Source: an uncultured Ulvibacter sp.
GTDB lineage: Bacteria; Bacteroidota; Bacteroidia; Flavobacteriales; Flavobacteriaceae
DNA: 64,000 nucleotides
Assembly: GCA_938041335.1 (NCBI GenBank)
Contig: CALIAF010000025.1
Location: forward strand, 1-64,000
Reading direction: 5' to 3'
The notes below the pieces were generated by a model. It was not told the origin of the DNA and searched no databases. It was given only the letters and a program-made list of their open reading frames with translations. This document shows, piece after piece, positions 41,193-50,097 of this stretch (positions are counted from its first letter, which is position 1; every line of letters begins with the position of its first letter). A program made the translations under genes and the position numbers.

Positions 41193-41741
41193 ATGTTAAA
41201 ACGTATTGTATTGCTTGCTTTATTGATGGTTACAGGCGTGATGTCTGCCCAGAAAATTAATTGGATGTCTATGAATGATGCCCTTGCAGCACAAGAAAAA
41301 GAACCAAAGCTCATCTTTGTAGATATGTATACCAATTGGTGCGGCCCGTGTAAAATGATGGACCGTGATACGTTTAGCAATGCAGACGTGGCAAATTATA
41401 TTAATGAAAATTATTATGCTGTAAAGTTCAATGCAGAAGGGCAGGAGCCAGTGCGTTTTAATGACGTTGACTTTGCTAACCCAAGCTTTGATCCAGCAAA
41501 GGCGATGCGTCGCAATAGTCAGCATCAGTTTACGAGACACGTTGGGGTGAGAGCCTATCCTACGGTAGTTTTTATCAATGAGAATAGTGAAGTGTTAACA
41601 GCAGTAAAGAGCTATAAAGGACCACAACAACTAGAGCTATATTTAAAGTTATTTGCAGAAGGCGATTATAAAGCCTTAAAAACACAAGAAGATTTTAATA
41701 GTTACACGTTAAACTTTAAACCTTCTTTTAAGGCAAAGTAA
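41193..41741 (+). CDS. Secreted thioredoxin-family protein (first of a pair)
   Basis: A 182-aa periplasmic protein with a signal peptide (residues 1-19, GVMSAQ) and a thioredoxin fold: active site NWCGPCKMMDRD (residues about 49-60), cis-Pro in RAYPTVVF. It resembles the DsbD-C/thioredoxin-like proteins that reduce periplasmic disulfides. It is a paralogue of the next gene (28 bp downstream). Active-site WCGPC is intact. Confidence 0.92.
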   Translation: MLKRIVLLALLMVTGVMSAQKINWMSMNDALAAQEKEPKLIFVDMYTNWCGPCKMMDRDTFSNADVANYINENYYAVKFNAEGQEPVRFNDVDFANPSFDPAKAMRRNSQHQFTRHVGVRAYPTVVFINENSEVLTAVKSYKGPQQLELYLKLFAEGDYKALKTQEDFNSYTLNFKPSFKAK

Positions 41742-41769
41742 TTATTAGGAAAACTTAGAATTATATATT

Positions 41770-42324
41770 ATGAAGTACATTTTTTTAGTAGTGATCCTGC
41801 TAAGCACAGCAACGATGTCCGCCCAAAAAATTAATTGGGTGACTATGGATGAAGCCCTCGCGGCACAGAAAGAAACACCAAAAAAAATCATGATGGATGT
41901 CTATACCGTTTGGTGTGGGCCCTGTAAAATGCTGGATAAGAACACCTTTAGTAATCCAGATGTGATTGAATATATTAATGAAAATTACTATGCGGTAAAG
42001 TTTAATGCAGAGGGAACAGAGTCGGTAACTCATGATGGCTTTACCTATACTAATCCAAACTATCAAGAGGGAAGAAGAGGTAGAAACACGACACACTTTT
42101 TTGCAGATGCTTTAAAACTACAAGGCTATCCTAGTATCGTATTTTTTGAAGATGACGGAGCCCTAATACAGGCAGTGCCAGGATATAAAACGCCAAAACA
42201 GTTAGAGGTTTATTTAAAGATGATTGCCTCAGATGAATACCTTGAGATTACCACTCGAGAAAGATGGCAAGAATATCAGACAAAATTTAAACATAAATTT
42301 AAAGAAGGTAAGAGCAGTAAATAA
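41770..42324 (+). CDS. Secreted thioredoxin-family protein (second of a pair)
   Basis: A 184-aa periplasmic thioredoxin-like protein with a signal peptide (ATMSAQ) and active site VWCGPCKMLDKN, cis-Pro in QGYPSIVF. It shares segments such as AQKINW, YINENYYAVKFNAEG and PKQLEVYLK with the first copy, so a tandem duplication is evident, with divergence in the middle. Likely the same pathway with different partners. Confidence 0.92.
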   Translation: MKYIFLVVILLSTATMSAQKINWVTMDEALAAQKETPKKIMMDVYTVWCGPCKMLDKNTFSNPDVIEYINENYYAVKFNAEGTESVTHDGFTYTNPNYQEGRRGRNTTHFFADALKLQGYPSIVFFEDDGALIQAVPGYKTPKQLEVYLKMIASDEYLEITTRERWQEYQTKFKHKFKEGKSSK

Positions 42325-42330
42325 CAGGTT

Positions 42331-44391
42331 CTAGTTTAAAATAAAAGCTCCCTTTTTACCCGTGTGGTGAAAGGGGATTTTTCTTTTTAAACAAGTCTCA
42401 CGCCACCTATTTATATAGCTTGTGTAATTACTACCATCTGCAATCACTTGTTTAGGTTGGAGACTGTCTAATACCCGTTCTAGGTGGATTTGAGGGCTTT
42501 CTCTTAGCAGTAAAACATCAATATTGCGCAGTTGAGGGTATACATTAGTACTGTCAATTACCACAATACGCTGCTCGTTAAATATAAAGTAGGATGGCAC
42601 TCTTTCTTGCCGAAATGTGCCAACGTCAATCTCAGTCTTAAATGATTTTAATGGGTAAGAATTTAAAACGGCTTCTGTGGTATCTGAACTAAAAACAAGA
42701 AGTTCTTGATTTTGTTTTGTCGCAATTAATGTTTTTCTGCTTTTCTGAAATATGACTAATTCATTCACTTGGCTTTTCCATCGATCATATCCAAAAATTG
42801 AAATTAAGATGGCAATACTGCAAAGTGCAAGAACTGTTCTTTTAAAGTTGAATTTTTTCCAGAGTAATACGAAAGAGATGATTACAAAATAAGTTCCAAA
42901 GACCTTAAAAATAGAAAAGGGAATATCTTGAAATAAAAAATCTTCTTGCGCGGCAATCCAAGCAATAAAGTCATTCAGTGCTTTTACAATACTACTAAAG
43001 ATTTCTGCCAGCCAGTCTGGAAGTAGATGCATCAGTGCCAGTATGATGATTACAATACCTGCTGCTAGTAGAAGCCCTAGAAATGGCAGAATCACTACAT
43101 TAGTAATTATAAACAATCCTGGAAATTGATGAAAGTAGTACAAACTCAAAGGGAGCAAGCCAAGTTGGGCGGAAATCGTTACTGTTGTTATTCCCCATAT
43201 TTTACGAATAAAGTAGTTGCGCGACGTGATAAGATCTCTTAATAAAGGCTGCATCCATACAATAAAGAAAACGGCAAGGTAACTCAGTTGAAAACCTACA
43301 TGAAAAATCCAAAGCGGATTTACCAACAATAATGCTAAATAAGAAAGCGCAAGTGTATTTATGGTGCTCGTCTGCCTATGGAGTAGTCCGGCAAAAGCTA
43401 AAAAACTAAACATGGTTACAGCTCTGGTTACAGAAGGGGATACCCCGGTGATAATTGCAAAACCAATGAGGCAAACCACAATGAGTATACTTTGTATCTG
43501 CTTACCAAATTTAAATCTACGTAGTGGTGAGAAAATGGCAAGAAGGATCATATAGATAATCCCAACGTGCAAACCAGAAACAGCAAGAATGTGAACGGCT
43601 CCGGCTGCGGCATATTCATCAAATGTTTCTTTACTAATTTCGTTTTTCTGCCCTAATAATAGGGCTTGAATAATAGCCCGCTCTTCCATACCAATTGGCG
43701 ACGCTTTCAATGTGTTGATAATATGGTTTCTAATTCCTTCAGCATATCCAGTGATGGAGATGGCACCTTGTTCTCGCAATATTATTTCCGAAGGAAGACT
43801 ACGTATTTGCCCATAAATACCCAGCGATCTCATATACGCGGCATAATCAAACTGATGCGGGTTTTGTGGCGCTCGTATCTTTTCTGCGCTCGTATTGATT
43901 AAAACAATCTCATCTAATCGTAAGGAGGTAGTAGTGGAGTCTTTACTCATTAAAAGCAAAATGTCTCCTTGTGCATCTTCGCCATCAATGGCTTGTAATT
44001 TGGCTATATATTTAAGATTATAATTATCAGGTTTTAGTTCTTTTGAGATTTTCAATTCAAGAAATTGAGTACTATCGGTGGCTTTGTTTAAATAATGATT
44101 AGAAGTGTTTACTGGAAGTCGATATTGATAATTTATAAAACCAATGGTCATAAAAGCGAGATAAGTCACCATTCCGAATATGATATTCTGAAACATTTTT
44201 TTTCGAGCAATGGCCCAAAAAATGACGAGGAGTGCAAGAAAAACCAGAAGTATATAAAGTGGTGCGGTAAAGAATTTACCAAAATAATGTGCAACTAATA
44301 TCCCAATAGTCAAGAAAAAAGAAAACTTGATAATAGGATAATTGATAAATTTCATAGCTGCTAAATACGCTCTTAATGAACGTTCTAGCAC
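42331..44391 (-). CDS. comEC: ComEC/Rec2 family DNA-uptake membrane protein
   Basis: A 686-aa polytopic membrane protein: an N-terminal helix pair plus DUF4131-like domain (about 15-190) and the Competence domain (about 240-510) with HILAVSGLHVGIIYM and GVSPSVTRAVTMF. It would form the inner-membrane channel of natural transformation. The C-terminal part (about 540-686) is a shrunken beta-lactamase-like region without the HxHxDH metal motif, as often in Bacteroidetes. Start could be ATG 44391 or the internal ATG at 44355; the second gives a more usual N-terminus. Confidence 0.9.
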   Translation of the reverse strand: MLERSLRAYLAAMKFINYPIIKFSFFLTIGILVAHYFGKFFTAPLYILLVFLALLVIFWAIARKKMFQNIIFGMVTYLAFMTIGFINYQYRLPVNTSNHYLNKATDSTQFLELKISKELKPDNYNLKYIAKLQAIDGEDAQGDILLLMSKDSTTTSLRLDEIVLINTSAEKIRAPQNPHQFDYAAYMRSLGIYGQIRSLPSEIILREQGAISITGYAEGIRNHIINTLKASPIGMEERAIIQALLLGQKNEISKETFDEYAAAGAVHILAVSGLHVGIIYMILLAIFSPLRRFKFGKQIQSILIVVCLIGFAIITGVSPSVTRAVTMFSFLAFAGLLHRQTSTINTLALSYLALLLVNPLWIFHVGFQLSYLAVFFIVWMQPLLRDLITSRNYFIRKIWGITTVTISAQLGLLPLSLYYFHQFPGLFIITNVVILPFLGLLLAAGIVIIILALMHLLPDWLAEIFSSIVKALNDFIAWIAAQEDFLFQDIPFSIFKVFGTYFVIISFVLLWKKFNFKRTVLALCSIAILISIFGYDRWKSQVNELVIFQKSRKTLIATKQNQELLVFSSDTTEAVLNSYPLKSFKTEIDVGTFRQERVPSYFIFNEQRIVVIDSTNVYPQLRNIDVLLLRESPQIHLERVLDSLQPKQVIADGSNYTSYINRWRETCLKRKIPFHHTGKKGAFILN

Positions 44392-44402
44392 AAGTTAGAC
44401 AA

Positions 44403-44909
44403 TTAAATGATACGTCTTACTTCTACAAAGGCACTTTTCCAGTAACGTTCATCGAGCGAAGAGACAATGACTCCTCTAGACGAAGAGCTGTGTATAAATT
44501 GTATAACACCTCCTTTGACTTCAGTAACAAGCCCCACATGGTTGATTACCTTTCTGTTTTTATTGGTCTGAAAAAATAATAAATCTCCTTCTTTTGCCTT
44601 TTGTAATGAAACTCGATTGCCTCTTTTTGCCATATCGCGAGACACTCTTGGTAAAGCAATATTATTTTCTTGAAAAGCTATATAGACTAAGCCAGAGCAG
44701 TCCATCCCGCTTTTTGTAGTACCTCCAAATTTATAGCGCGTTCCTTCATAACGCATCGCCTCACTAATAATATTATCTATTTTTTTTGAAGTTGAAGGTG
44801 CTTTTACTTCACTAGAAGTAATGGCTCTGTTTTTACGTGGTACTGATTTTTTAGAACCGCAAGAAGCCAGAAATATAGTGAGCAGCAGCAGGTAGAGCAA
44901 GTTTTTCAT
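44403..44909 (-). CDS. NlpC/P60 (C40) lipoprotein peptidase
   Basis: A 168-aa lipoprotein (lipidation Cys17 in FLASCGSKK) with a C-terminal NlpC/P60 domain cleaving peptidoglycan stem peptides. The catalytic triad is visible: C71 (GMDCSGLVY), H124 (INHVGLV) and H140 (IQFIHSSSSRG). Length is usual for small NlpC lipoproteins. Comes directly upstream of comEC on the same strand (11 bp apart), possibly co-transcribed. A role in wall remodelling for growth or DNA uptake is plausible. Confidence 0.93.
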   Translation of the reverse strand: MKNLLYLLLLTIFLASCGSKKSVPRKNRAITSSEVKAPSTSKKIDNIISEAMRYEGTRYKFGGTTKSGMDCSGLVYIAFQENNIALPRVSRDMAKRGNRVSLQKAKEGDLLFFQTNKNRKVINHVGLVTEVKGGVIQFIHSSSSRGVIVSSLDERYWKSAFVEVRRII

Positions 44910-44953
44910 AAATACAAAATTGTCAAGTCTGGGGTCTGTATTGCAATTTAAGG

Positions 44954-44961
44954 TATATTTG
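44954..44961 (+). promoter_or_regulatory. -7 box for the 118-aa gene
   Basis: TATATTTG lies only 4 nt before the ATG at 44966, so the message would be leaderless if this promoter is used. Confidence 0.45.
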
Positions 44962-44965
44962 ATGT

Positions 44966-45322
44966 ATGTACAATATTAATATCTCACTTCTTACTTTAAA
45001 TAATGAGTCTGCTACTTTGTTATTTATTTATGCTTTGGCAATAGCTGGAATCATTTATATGGCAACTAAAAAAGTGAAGAGTAAAAAATTAAAAATTAAA
45101 AAAGGGATTGTTTATAGCCAGGAAGAAAAGTTTTCAGTTTCAAATTATACTTTAGATTTCGAGAATGATGAGTTTGACAATGTTCCTGCCAAGCGTGTTT
45201 CAGTAATTACAAAAGGTATTCTTGCGGCTTTTAGTATTGCTTTTGCGGTAATACCGTTTTATAGTTTTGTTGAAACTTTAAACCCAGTAGAAATTCGGAT
45301 GGTTATGTGTTGTCTTTGCTAA
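44966..45322 (+). CDS. Two-helix membrane protein of unknown function
   Basis: A 118-aa protein with hydrophobic segments at about 17-33 and 86-104, separated by a charged middle (KVKSKKLKIKKGIVYSQ). Its 3' end overlaps the convergent lpxB gene by 20 nt. It has a plausible -7 box and codon use like its neighbours, so I accept it as real, but no family is recognised. Confidence 0.6.
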   Translation: MYNINISLLTLNNESATLLFIYALAIAGIIYMATKKVKSKKLKIKKGIVYSQEEKFSVSNYTLDFENDEFDNVPAKRVSVITKGILAAFSIAFAVIPFYSFVETLNPVEIRMVMCCLC

Positions 45323-46415
45323 TCAATTCAGCAGTTTTCCCACTAGCGCCTTTACCGCCTAATTTTTGCTCTAAATCGTAATACTCCAAAAACAGCGCCG
45401 CACGATTATATTCATCAAGTATTTTAGTGAGCTCTTCTTTCAGGCGATTTGCATTAAATTCCGTTTGGATTAACTCTGTCACTACTTCTTTGTCTAGAAT
45501 GAGGTTGACCAGCGAAATGTATTTTAATTTGATCACGCGCTTTCCAATCTCATAAGAAATACGACTTCCTTTGTAACACACCACTTGTGGTATTTTAAAT
45601 AGGGCAGTTTCAAGCGTTGCTGTACCAGAAGTAACCAATGCGGCATGACTTACTGATAATAAATCATAGGTTTTGTTGCGCACAAAACGAACGTTGTTTT
45701 GTTTTATGAAGGTCTTATAATACACTTTTGTTTGACTTGGTGCGCCCGCAATGACAAACTGATATTCTGGAAAATCTTTGGTGATCGATAACATTACAGA
45801 AAGCATTTTTCCAATTTCTTGTTTTCTGCTTCCAGGTAATAATGCGATAATAGGTTTATCTTCTAGACCGTGTTCTTTTTTAAAAGCTTCTGGTGAGATT
45901 TGGTCTCTGTTTGCAATTGCATCTATTAGTGGGTGCCCCACAAAGTGTACTGGAAAATCATGCTTCTTCTCATAAAAATCCTTTTCAAAAGGTAAGATGA
46001 CATACATCTGGTCTACAGATTCTTTGATGCCTTTTATGCGACCTTCTTTCCAGGCCCATATTTGTGGCGAGATGTAATAATGCGTGTTAAAGTTTTTAGT
46101 CTTCGCCCATTTGGCAATACGCAGATTAAAACCGGGATAATCAAGAAAAATAATGCGATCAGGATTAAAAGCAGTGATGTCTTTTTTACAATTTGCAATG
46201 TTTTTTAAAATCGCACCCAAATTATTTACCACTTCAATAAACCCCATAAATGCGAGTTCGCGGTAATGTTTTACCATGGTACCTCCTTGCGCTTGCATTA
46301 AATCGCCACCCCAAAACCGAAATTCTGCTTCAGGGTCTTCCATCTTAAGCGCTTTCATGAGGTTTGCCCCGTGTAGGTCTCCAGAAGCTTCGCCAGCGAT
46401 GAGGTAGTATTTCAT
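45303..46415 (-). CDS. lpxB: Lipid-A-disaccharide synthase
   Basis: A 370-aa GT19 glycosyltransferase that joins UDP-diacylglucosamine and lipid X to the lipid A disaccharide, at the inner face of the cytoplasmic membrane. Landmarks: AGEASGDLHGANLM (start), YISPQIWAWKEGRI, VGHPLIDAI, ALLPGSRKQEI and SGTATLETALFKIPQVVCY. Length is normal. Order surE / small membrane protein / lpxB on the minus strand with 0-1 base spacing indicates one operon; LptC is encoded 15 kb away. Confidence 0.95.
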   Translation of the reverse strand: MKYYLIAGEASGDLHGANLMKALKMEDPEAEFRFWGGDLMQAQGGTMVKHYRELAFMGFIEVVNNLGAILKNIANCKKDITAFNPDRIIFLDYPGFNLRIAKWAKTKNFNTHYYISPQIWAWKEGRIKGIKESVDQMYVILPFEKDFYEKKHDFPVHFVGHPLIDAIANRDQISPEAFKKEHGLEDKPIIALLPGSRKQEIGKMLSVMLSITKDFPEYQFVIAGAPSQTKVYYKTFIKQNNVRFVRNKTYDLLSVSHAALVTSGTATLETALFKIPQVVCYKGSRISYEIGKRVIKLKYISLVNLILDKEVVTELIQTEFNANRLKEELTKILDEYNRAALFLEYYDLEQKLGGKGASGKTAELISKDNT

Positions 46416-46703
46416 CTATAAAAATTTTGAAATTAAAACAACAATTGCTGCGCCTAAGGTGGCAATGAGAACTCCTCGAGCGCGAAGATCTCTTCTCTTT
46501 TTTAAAAGTAAGAAAAAAGCAACAAGGTTTAAAATTGCCCCTAGCGCGATGATGCTTCCTAAAAGATCCTCTTTTAGTATTAAATCCCAGGTGGTATCAA
46601 CGCTGTATTTAGAGAAAAAATAAATATATAAATAGCTTCCTATAAGGTTTGCGATAATCCCAATCCCTATACCAAAGAGTACTTCTTTATAATTTTTTTG
46701 CAT
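46416..46703 (-). CDS. Small three-helix membrane protein
   Basis: A 95-aa protein with three hydrophobic helices (about 8-28, 48-66, 76-94) and a basic loop (KKRRDLRARG). It abuts lpxB and overlaps surE by one base. No family known; the fixed spot in a surE-lpxB operon suggests an envelope role. Confidence 0.78.
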   Translation of the reverse strand: MQKNYKEVLFGIGIGIIANLIGSYLYIYFFSKYSVDTTWDLILKEDLLGSIIALGAILNLVAFFLLLKKRRDLRARGVLIATLGAAIVVLISKFL

Positions 46704-47479
46704 TATAGGTCCCAGGTGTTTATAGTTTTTATGGCGTGATGTGCAGTGAGGTCATATTGCACAGGTACCACAGAAATATATCCCTGTGACAATGCATACT
46801 CATCGGTATCTTCGCCTTTATCTTTATTAATAAACTCGCCAGTAAGCCAGTAATAATCACGGCCTAAGGGATTTGTTCTTTTGTCAAATTTCTCTTCCCA
46901 ATGCGCATTTGCTTGCCTGCATACCTTGATGCCTTTTATCTTGCTGGCAGATAACTTCGGAAAGTTTACATTTAAAACCACTCCCTCAGGTAAGCCTTTA
47001 GCTAAGCATTGTTTTACCATTAACTCGATATATTTTTTTGCTGGTTCAAAATCTGCTTCTAGCGAATAATCCAATAAAGAAAACCCAATAGCCGGTATTC
47101 CTACCGTTCCTGCTTCTACTGCAGCACTCATAGTACCGCTGTAAATTACGTTTATAGAACTGTTGCTCCCGTGATTAATACCACTCACGCAAATGTCTGG
47201 TTTGCGATCTAGTAACTCATTTACTGCGAGTTTTACGCAGTCTACTGGTGTACCACTGCAGCTATATTCTTTTTGCGGTTGCCCTTCTAGAACACTAACC
47301 TTGTTACAGTACAAAACATCATTGATTGTAATGGCATGCCCCATAGCGCTCTGTGGTGCGTCTGGCGCAACTACTACTACATCTCCAATGGTATTCATAA
47401 CGGCAATTAGGGCGCGTATTCCGGGTGCGGTAATCCCATCGTCATTAGTAACTAATATGAGCGGTTTCTTTTTTGACAT
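46703..47479 (-). CDS. surE: 5'/3'-nucleotidase SurE
   Basis: A 258-aa metal-dependent phosphatase acting on nucleoside monophosphates and survival-related stress substrates. The metal-binding N-terminus LVTNDDGITAPGIRAL and SGINHGSNSSINVIYSGTMSA carry the conserved Asp-Asp and Asn residues; GTVGIPAIGFS and VVLNVNFP follow. Length and order are normal. First gene of the surE / small membrane protein / lpxB operon. Confidence 0.95.
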   Translation of the reverse strand: MSKKKPLILVTNDDGITAPGIRALIAVMNTIGDVVVVAPDAPQSAMGHAITINDVLYCNKVSVLEGQPQKEYSCSGTPVDCVKLAVNELLDRKPDICVSGINHGSNSSINVIYSGTMSAAVEAGTVGIPAIGFSLLDYSLEADFEPAKKYIELMVKQCLAKGLPEGVVLNVNFPKLSASKIKGIKVCRQANAHWEEKFDKRTNPLGRDYYWLTGEFINKDKGEDTDEYALSQGYISVVPVQYDLTAHHAIKTINTWDL

Positions 47480-47942
47480 AGTAATTATTAGGTTCTCAAC
47501 AAAAATACAATTAATACATGCGATTCTGAAATACTATCACCTTTCACTTTGTTATCATATTTGAAATGTTGTTTTAATTTTTGATACCTTAATTAAGGAG
47601 GTAAGTCGATTTCGAAGTTTCGGAACTGAAAGAAGTAAGAAGTAAGATTTGATTCTTGAAATTTTGAACTTGGTCATATTTATTTGTTATAATGTTTTGA
47701 ATTCATAAAATTTCAGAAGAAATATTTAGTGACTTAAAGATTAGCTAAACTTAGGTTTAAGAGTTGTATAAAATTTCATCCAATTCAAAACATTAATGCT
47801 TTTACTCTTTCCTCTTCCTCTTTCAGCATAGCGATCTATCATCTTTCTTCTTTTTGTTTTAGATTAACAAAACTTTAAATGTGAATCGTCCTATTGGCAC
47901 GGTTTTTATATATATTTTAGTCCATATTAAAAAGAAGAGTCT
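47480..47942. other. Intergenic region between surE and the protease gene
   Basis: 463 bp between divergent genes. It holds the surE -7 box (minus strand TATTTTTG at 47500-47507), an AT-rich middle with no gene, and a sigma-54-like -24 half-site TTGGCACGG at 47894-47902 for the plus-strand protease gene. No open frame with recognisable content was found. Confidence 0.45.
47894..47910 (+). promoter_or_regulatory. Possible sigma-54-type promoter for the tail-specific protease gene
   Basis: TTGGCACGG matches the -24 part of the sigma-54 consensus, but the -12 GC is absent (TTAT instead of TTGC). It lies 33-49 nt before the ATG. Confidence 0.3.
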
Positions 47943-50084
47943 ATGCGCATTGTGAAAAAGAATTTTAAAGTATTATTTCTTGCTGTTTTTGTTGCCGCTG
48001 CGTCTTGCAGTTTTACCACAAAAGAGTTTCAAGATCCAGATAAAGACAAATTATTAATAGATCTAATCGCTTACGTATTAGAGAAAGGACATTATAGTCC
48101 TGCGGTTATGGACGATGCGTTCTCAGAGTCTGTATATAACGACTTTATAGAAGGGCTAGATCCAGTAAAAAGATTCTTTTTAGCGAGTGATATAGCAGAG
48201 TTTGAACAATACAAATTCGATATCGATGATCAGTTAAAAGCTAAAGACTTAAGCTTCTTTAATGCGGTTTACGAGCGTTTCTCAGAGCGACAGATGGACG
48301 CAAGAAAGACCTATGCAGAAGTCTTAAAAAAATCTTTTGATTATAACGAAAAAGAAGTGATAGATGTCGATTATGACAAAAGTACTTTCGCAACAAACAA
48401 AAAAGAACTAAAAGAGCGATGGAGAAAGCAATTAAAGTTTTCTACCATATCTAATTATTACGATCTGTATGAAGAAGACCAGAAAAAGTTGGAAACTGAA
48501 GAAGGTTTTACCGTTCGTTCTGAAAAAGAAATAGAAGAAAAATCAAGAACGTCTACATTAACTTCTCTGGATGAGTACTTTGAATTTACAGATGACCTTG
48601 AGCGTCATGATTACTTTGCTATTTTCTTAAATACGGTTGTGGCTGAGTTTGATCCGCATACTAATTATTTTGCACCACCAGATAGAGACCGTTTTGATTT
48701 AAGAATGAGCGGGAAGCTTGAAGGAATTGGAGCAAGACTGCAAAAGAAAAACGATTACATTACGATTACCGAAGTCATAAGTGGTGGCCCAGTATGGAGA
48801 GGCGAGCATATGGAAGCTGGAGATGCGATAGTAAAAGTAAGACAAGAAGATGAGGACGAAGCAGTGAGTATTGTGGGGATGCGCATTGACGATGCGATTA
48901 AATTAATTAAAGGACCTAAAGGCACTAAAGTAATTTTAACTATTAAGCGCATAGATGGTACCTTAGAAGAAGAAATTATTACTAGAGATGTCGTAGAGCT
49001 TGAAGAGACCTATGCGAAGTCTACAGTTATTGAAAAGGAAGATAAAACATTTGGTCTGGTTAATTTACCGCAGTTTTACTTTGATATGGATGACTATAAT
49101 AAACGCAACGCCGCAGGTGATGTTAAAAAAGAAATAGAACGTCTAAAAGAGGAAGGCATGGAAGGCTTGGTTCTTGATCTTCGTGATAATGGAGGTGGCT
49201 CATTAAGAACCGCTGTAGAGATTTCTGGATTATTTATCAAAGACGGGCCAGTGGTTCAAGTGGCTTCTAGTGGAAAAAATAAAGAAGTACTTAAAGACGA
49301 AGATCAAAGTATAACTTGGGATGGTCCTTTGGTAATTTTGGTAAATGAGTTATCTGCTTCTGCATCAGAAATTTTAGCAGCGGCTATGCAAGATTATAAA
49401 AGAGCGATCATTCTAGGAAGTAAACAGAGCTACGGTAAAGGAACCGTTCAAAATGTTGTCGATCTTAACCAATGGCTGCGTAATAGTGATGTAGGCGATA
49501 TAGGAGCATTAAAAATTACCACACAAAAATTTTATAGAGTAAATGGTGGGTCTACCCAACTAGAAGGAGTGAAGAGTGATGTAGTAATGCCAGATCGTTA
49601 TAGTTATATTGATATTGGAGAAAGAGATTATGATAATCCATTACCATATGATAAGATAGCCCCAGCGGACTATAATGTTTTTGACGGTTATATTGATTTT
49701 GACGCGGCTATTGCAAAAAGCAATGCACGTATAGCCGTGAGTGAACAGCTATCACTAATAGATGAGAATGCGCAATGGATAAAAAAGCGTAGAGATGAAA
49801 TGGAAGTGACACTCAATTTTGAAGATTATAAAAACGAGATTGACGCCCGTAAGAAAGAGGGTGAAAAGTTTGAGGCGATCAATAAATATGACAACAAGAT
49901 GAGCTATCGCTCATTACCTTTTGAAATGGAATTAATGAAACGTGACACTACTTTAAGAGAAAAGCGCAAACGATGGCACAAAAGTCTTGCAAAAGATATT
50001 TATGTAGAAGAGGCTGTTAATGTTTTAGAAGATTTAAAGTTGAATAACATTAGAAAGAACAAGGTTACCGAAATAAAAAATTAA
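47943..50084 (+). CDS. Carboxy-terminal processing (tail-specific) peptidase
   Basis: A 713-aa S41 peptidase with an N-terminal lipoprotein-like signal (VAAASCSF), an N-terminal helical domain (about 30-230), a PDZ domain (about 245-335; LEGIGARLQKKNDYITITEV) and the Prc catalytic domain (about 340-560) with the Ser in NELSASASEILAAAM and the Lys in SKQSYGKGTVQN. The C-terminal DUF3340-like tail completes the Prc/Tsp layout. It degrades periplasmic proteins from their C-termini. Length is normal for Prc. Confidence 0.94.
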   Translation: MRIVKKNFKVLFLAVFVAAASCSFTTKEFQDPDKDKLLIDLIAYVLEKGHYSPAVMDDAFSESVYNDFIEGLDPVKRFFLASDIAEFEQYKFDIDDQLKAKDLSFFNAVYERFSERQMDARKTYAEVLKKSFDYNEKEVIDVDYDKSTFATNKKELKERWRKQLKFSTISNYYDLYEEDQKKLETEEGFTVRSEKEIEEKSRTSTLTSLDEYFEFTDDLERHDYFAIFLNTVVAEFDPHTNYFAPPDRDRFDLRMSGKLEGIGARLQKKNDYITITEVISGGPVWRGEHMEAGDAIVKVRQEDEDEAVSIVGMRIDDAIKLIKGPKGTKVILTIKRIDGTLEEEIITRDVVELEETYAKSTVIEKEDKTFGLVNLPQFYFDMDDYNKRNAAGDVKKEIERLKEEGMEGLVLDLRDNGGGSLRTAVEISGLFIKDGPVVQVASSGKNKEVLKDEDQSITWDGPLVILVNELSASASEILAAAMQDYKRAIILGSKQSYGKGTVQNVVDLNQWLRNSDVGDIGALKITTQKFYRVNGGSTQLEGVKSDVVMPDRYSYIDIGERDYDNPLPYDKIAPADYNVFDGYIDFDAAIAKSNARIAVSEQLSLIDENAQWIKKRRDEMEVTLNFEDYKNEIDARKKEGEKFEAINKYDNKMSYRSLPFEMELMKRDTTLREKRKRWHKSLAKDIYVEEAVNVLEDLKLNNIRKNKVTEIKN

Positions 50085-50097
50085 GTAGCTTTGTGGG

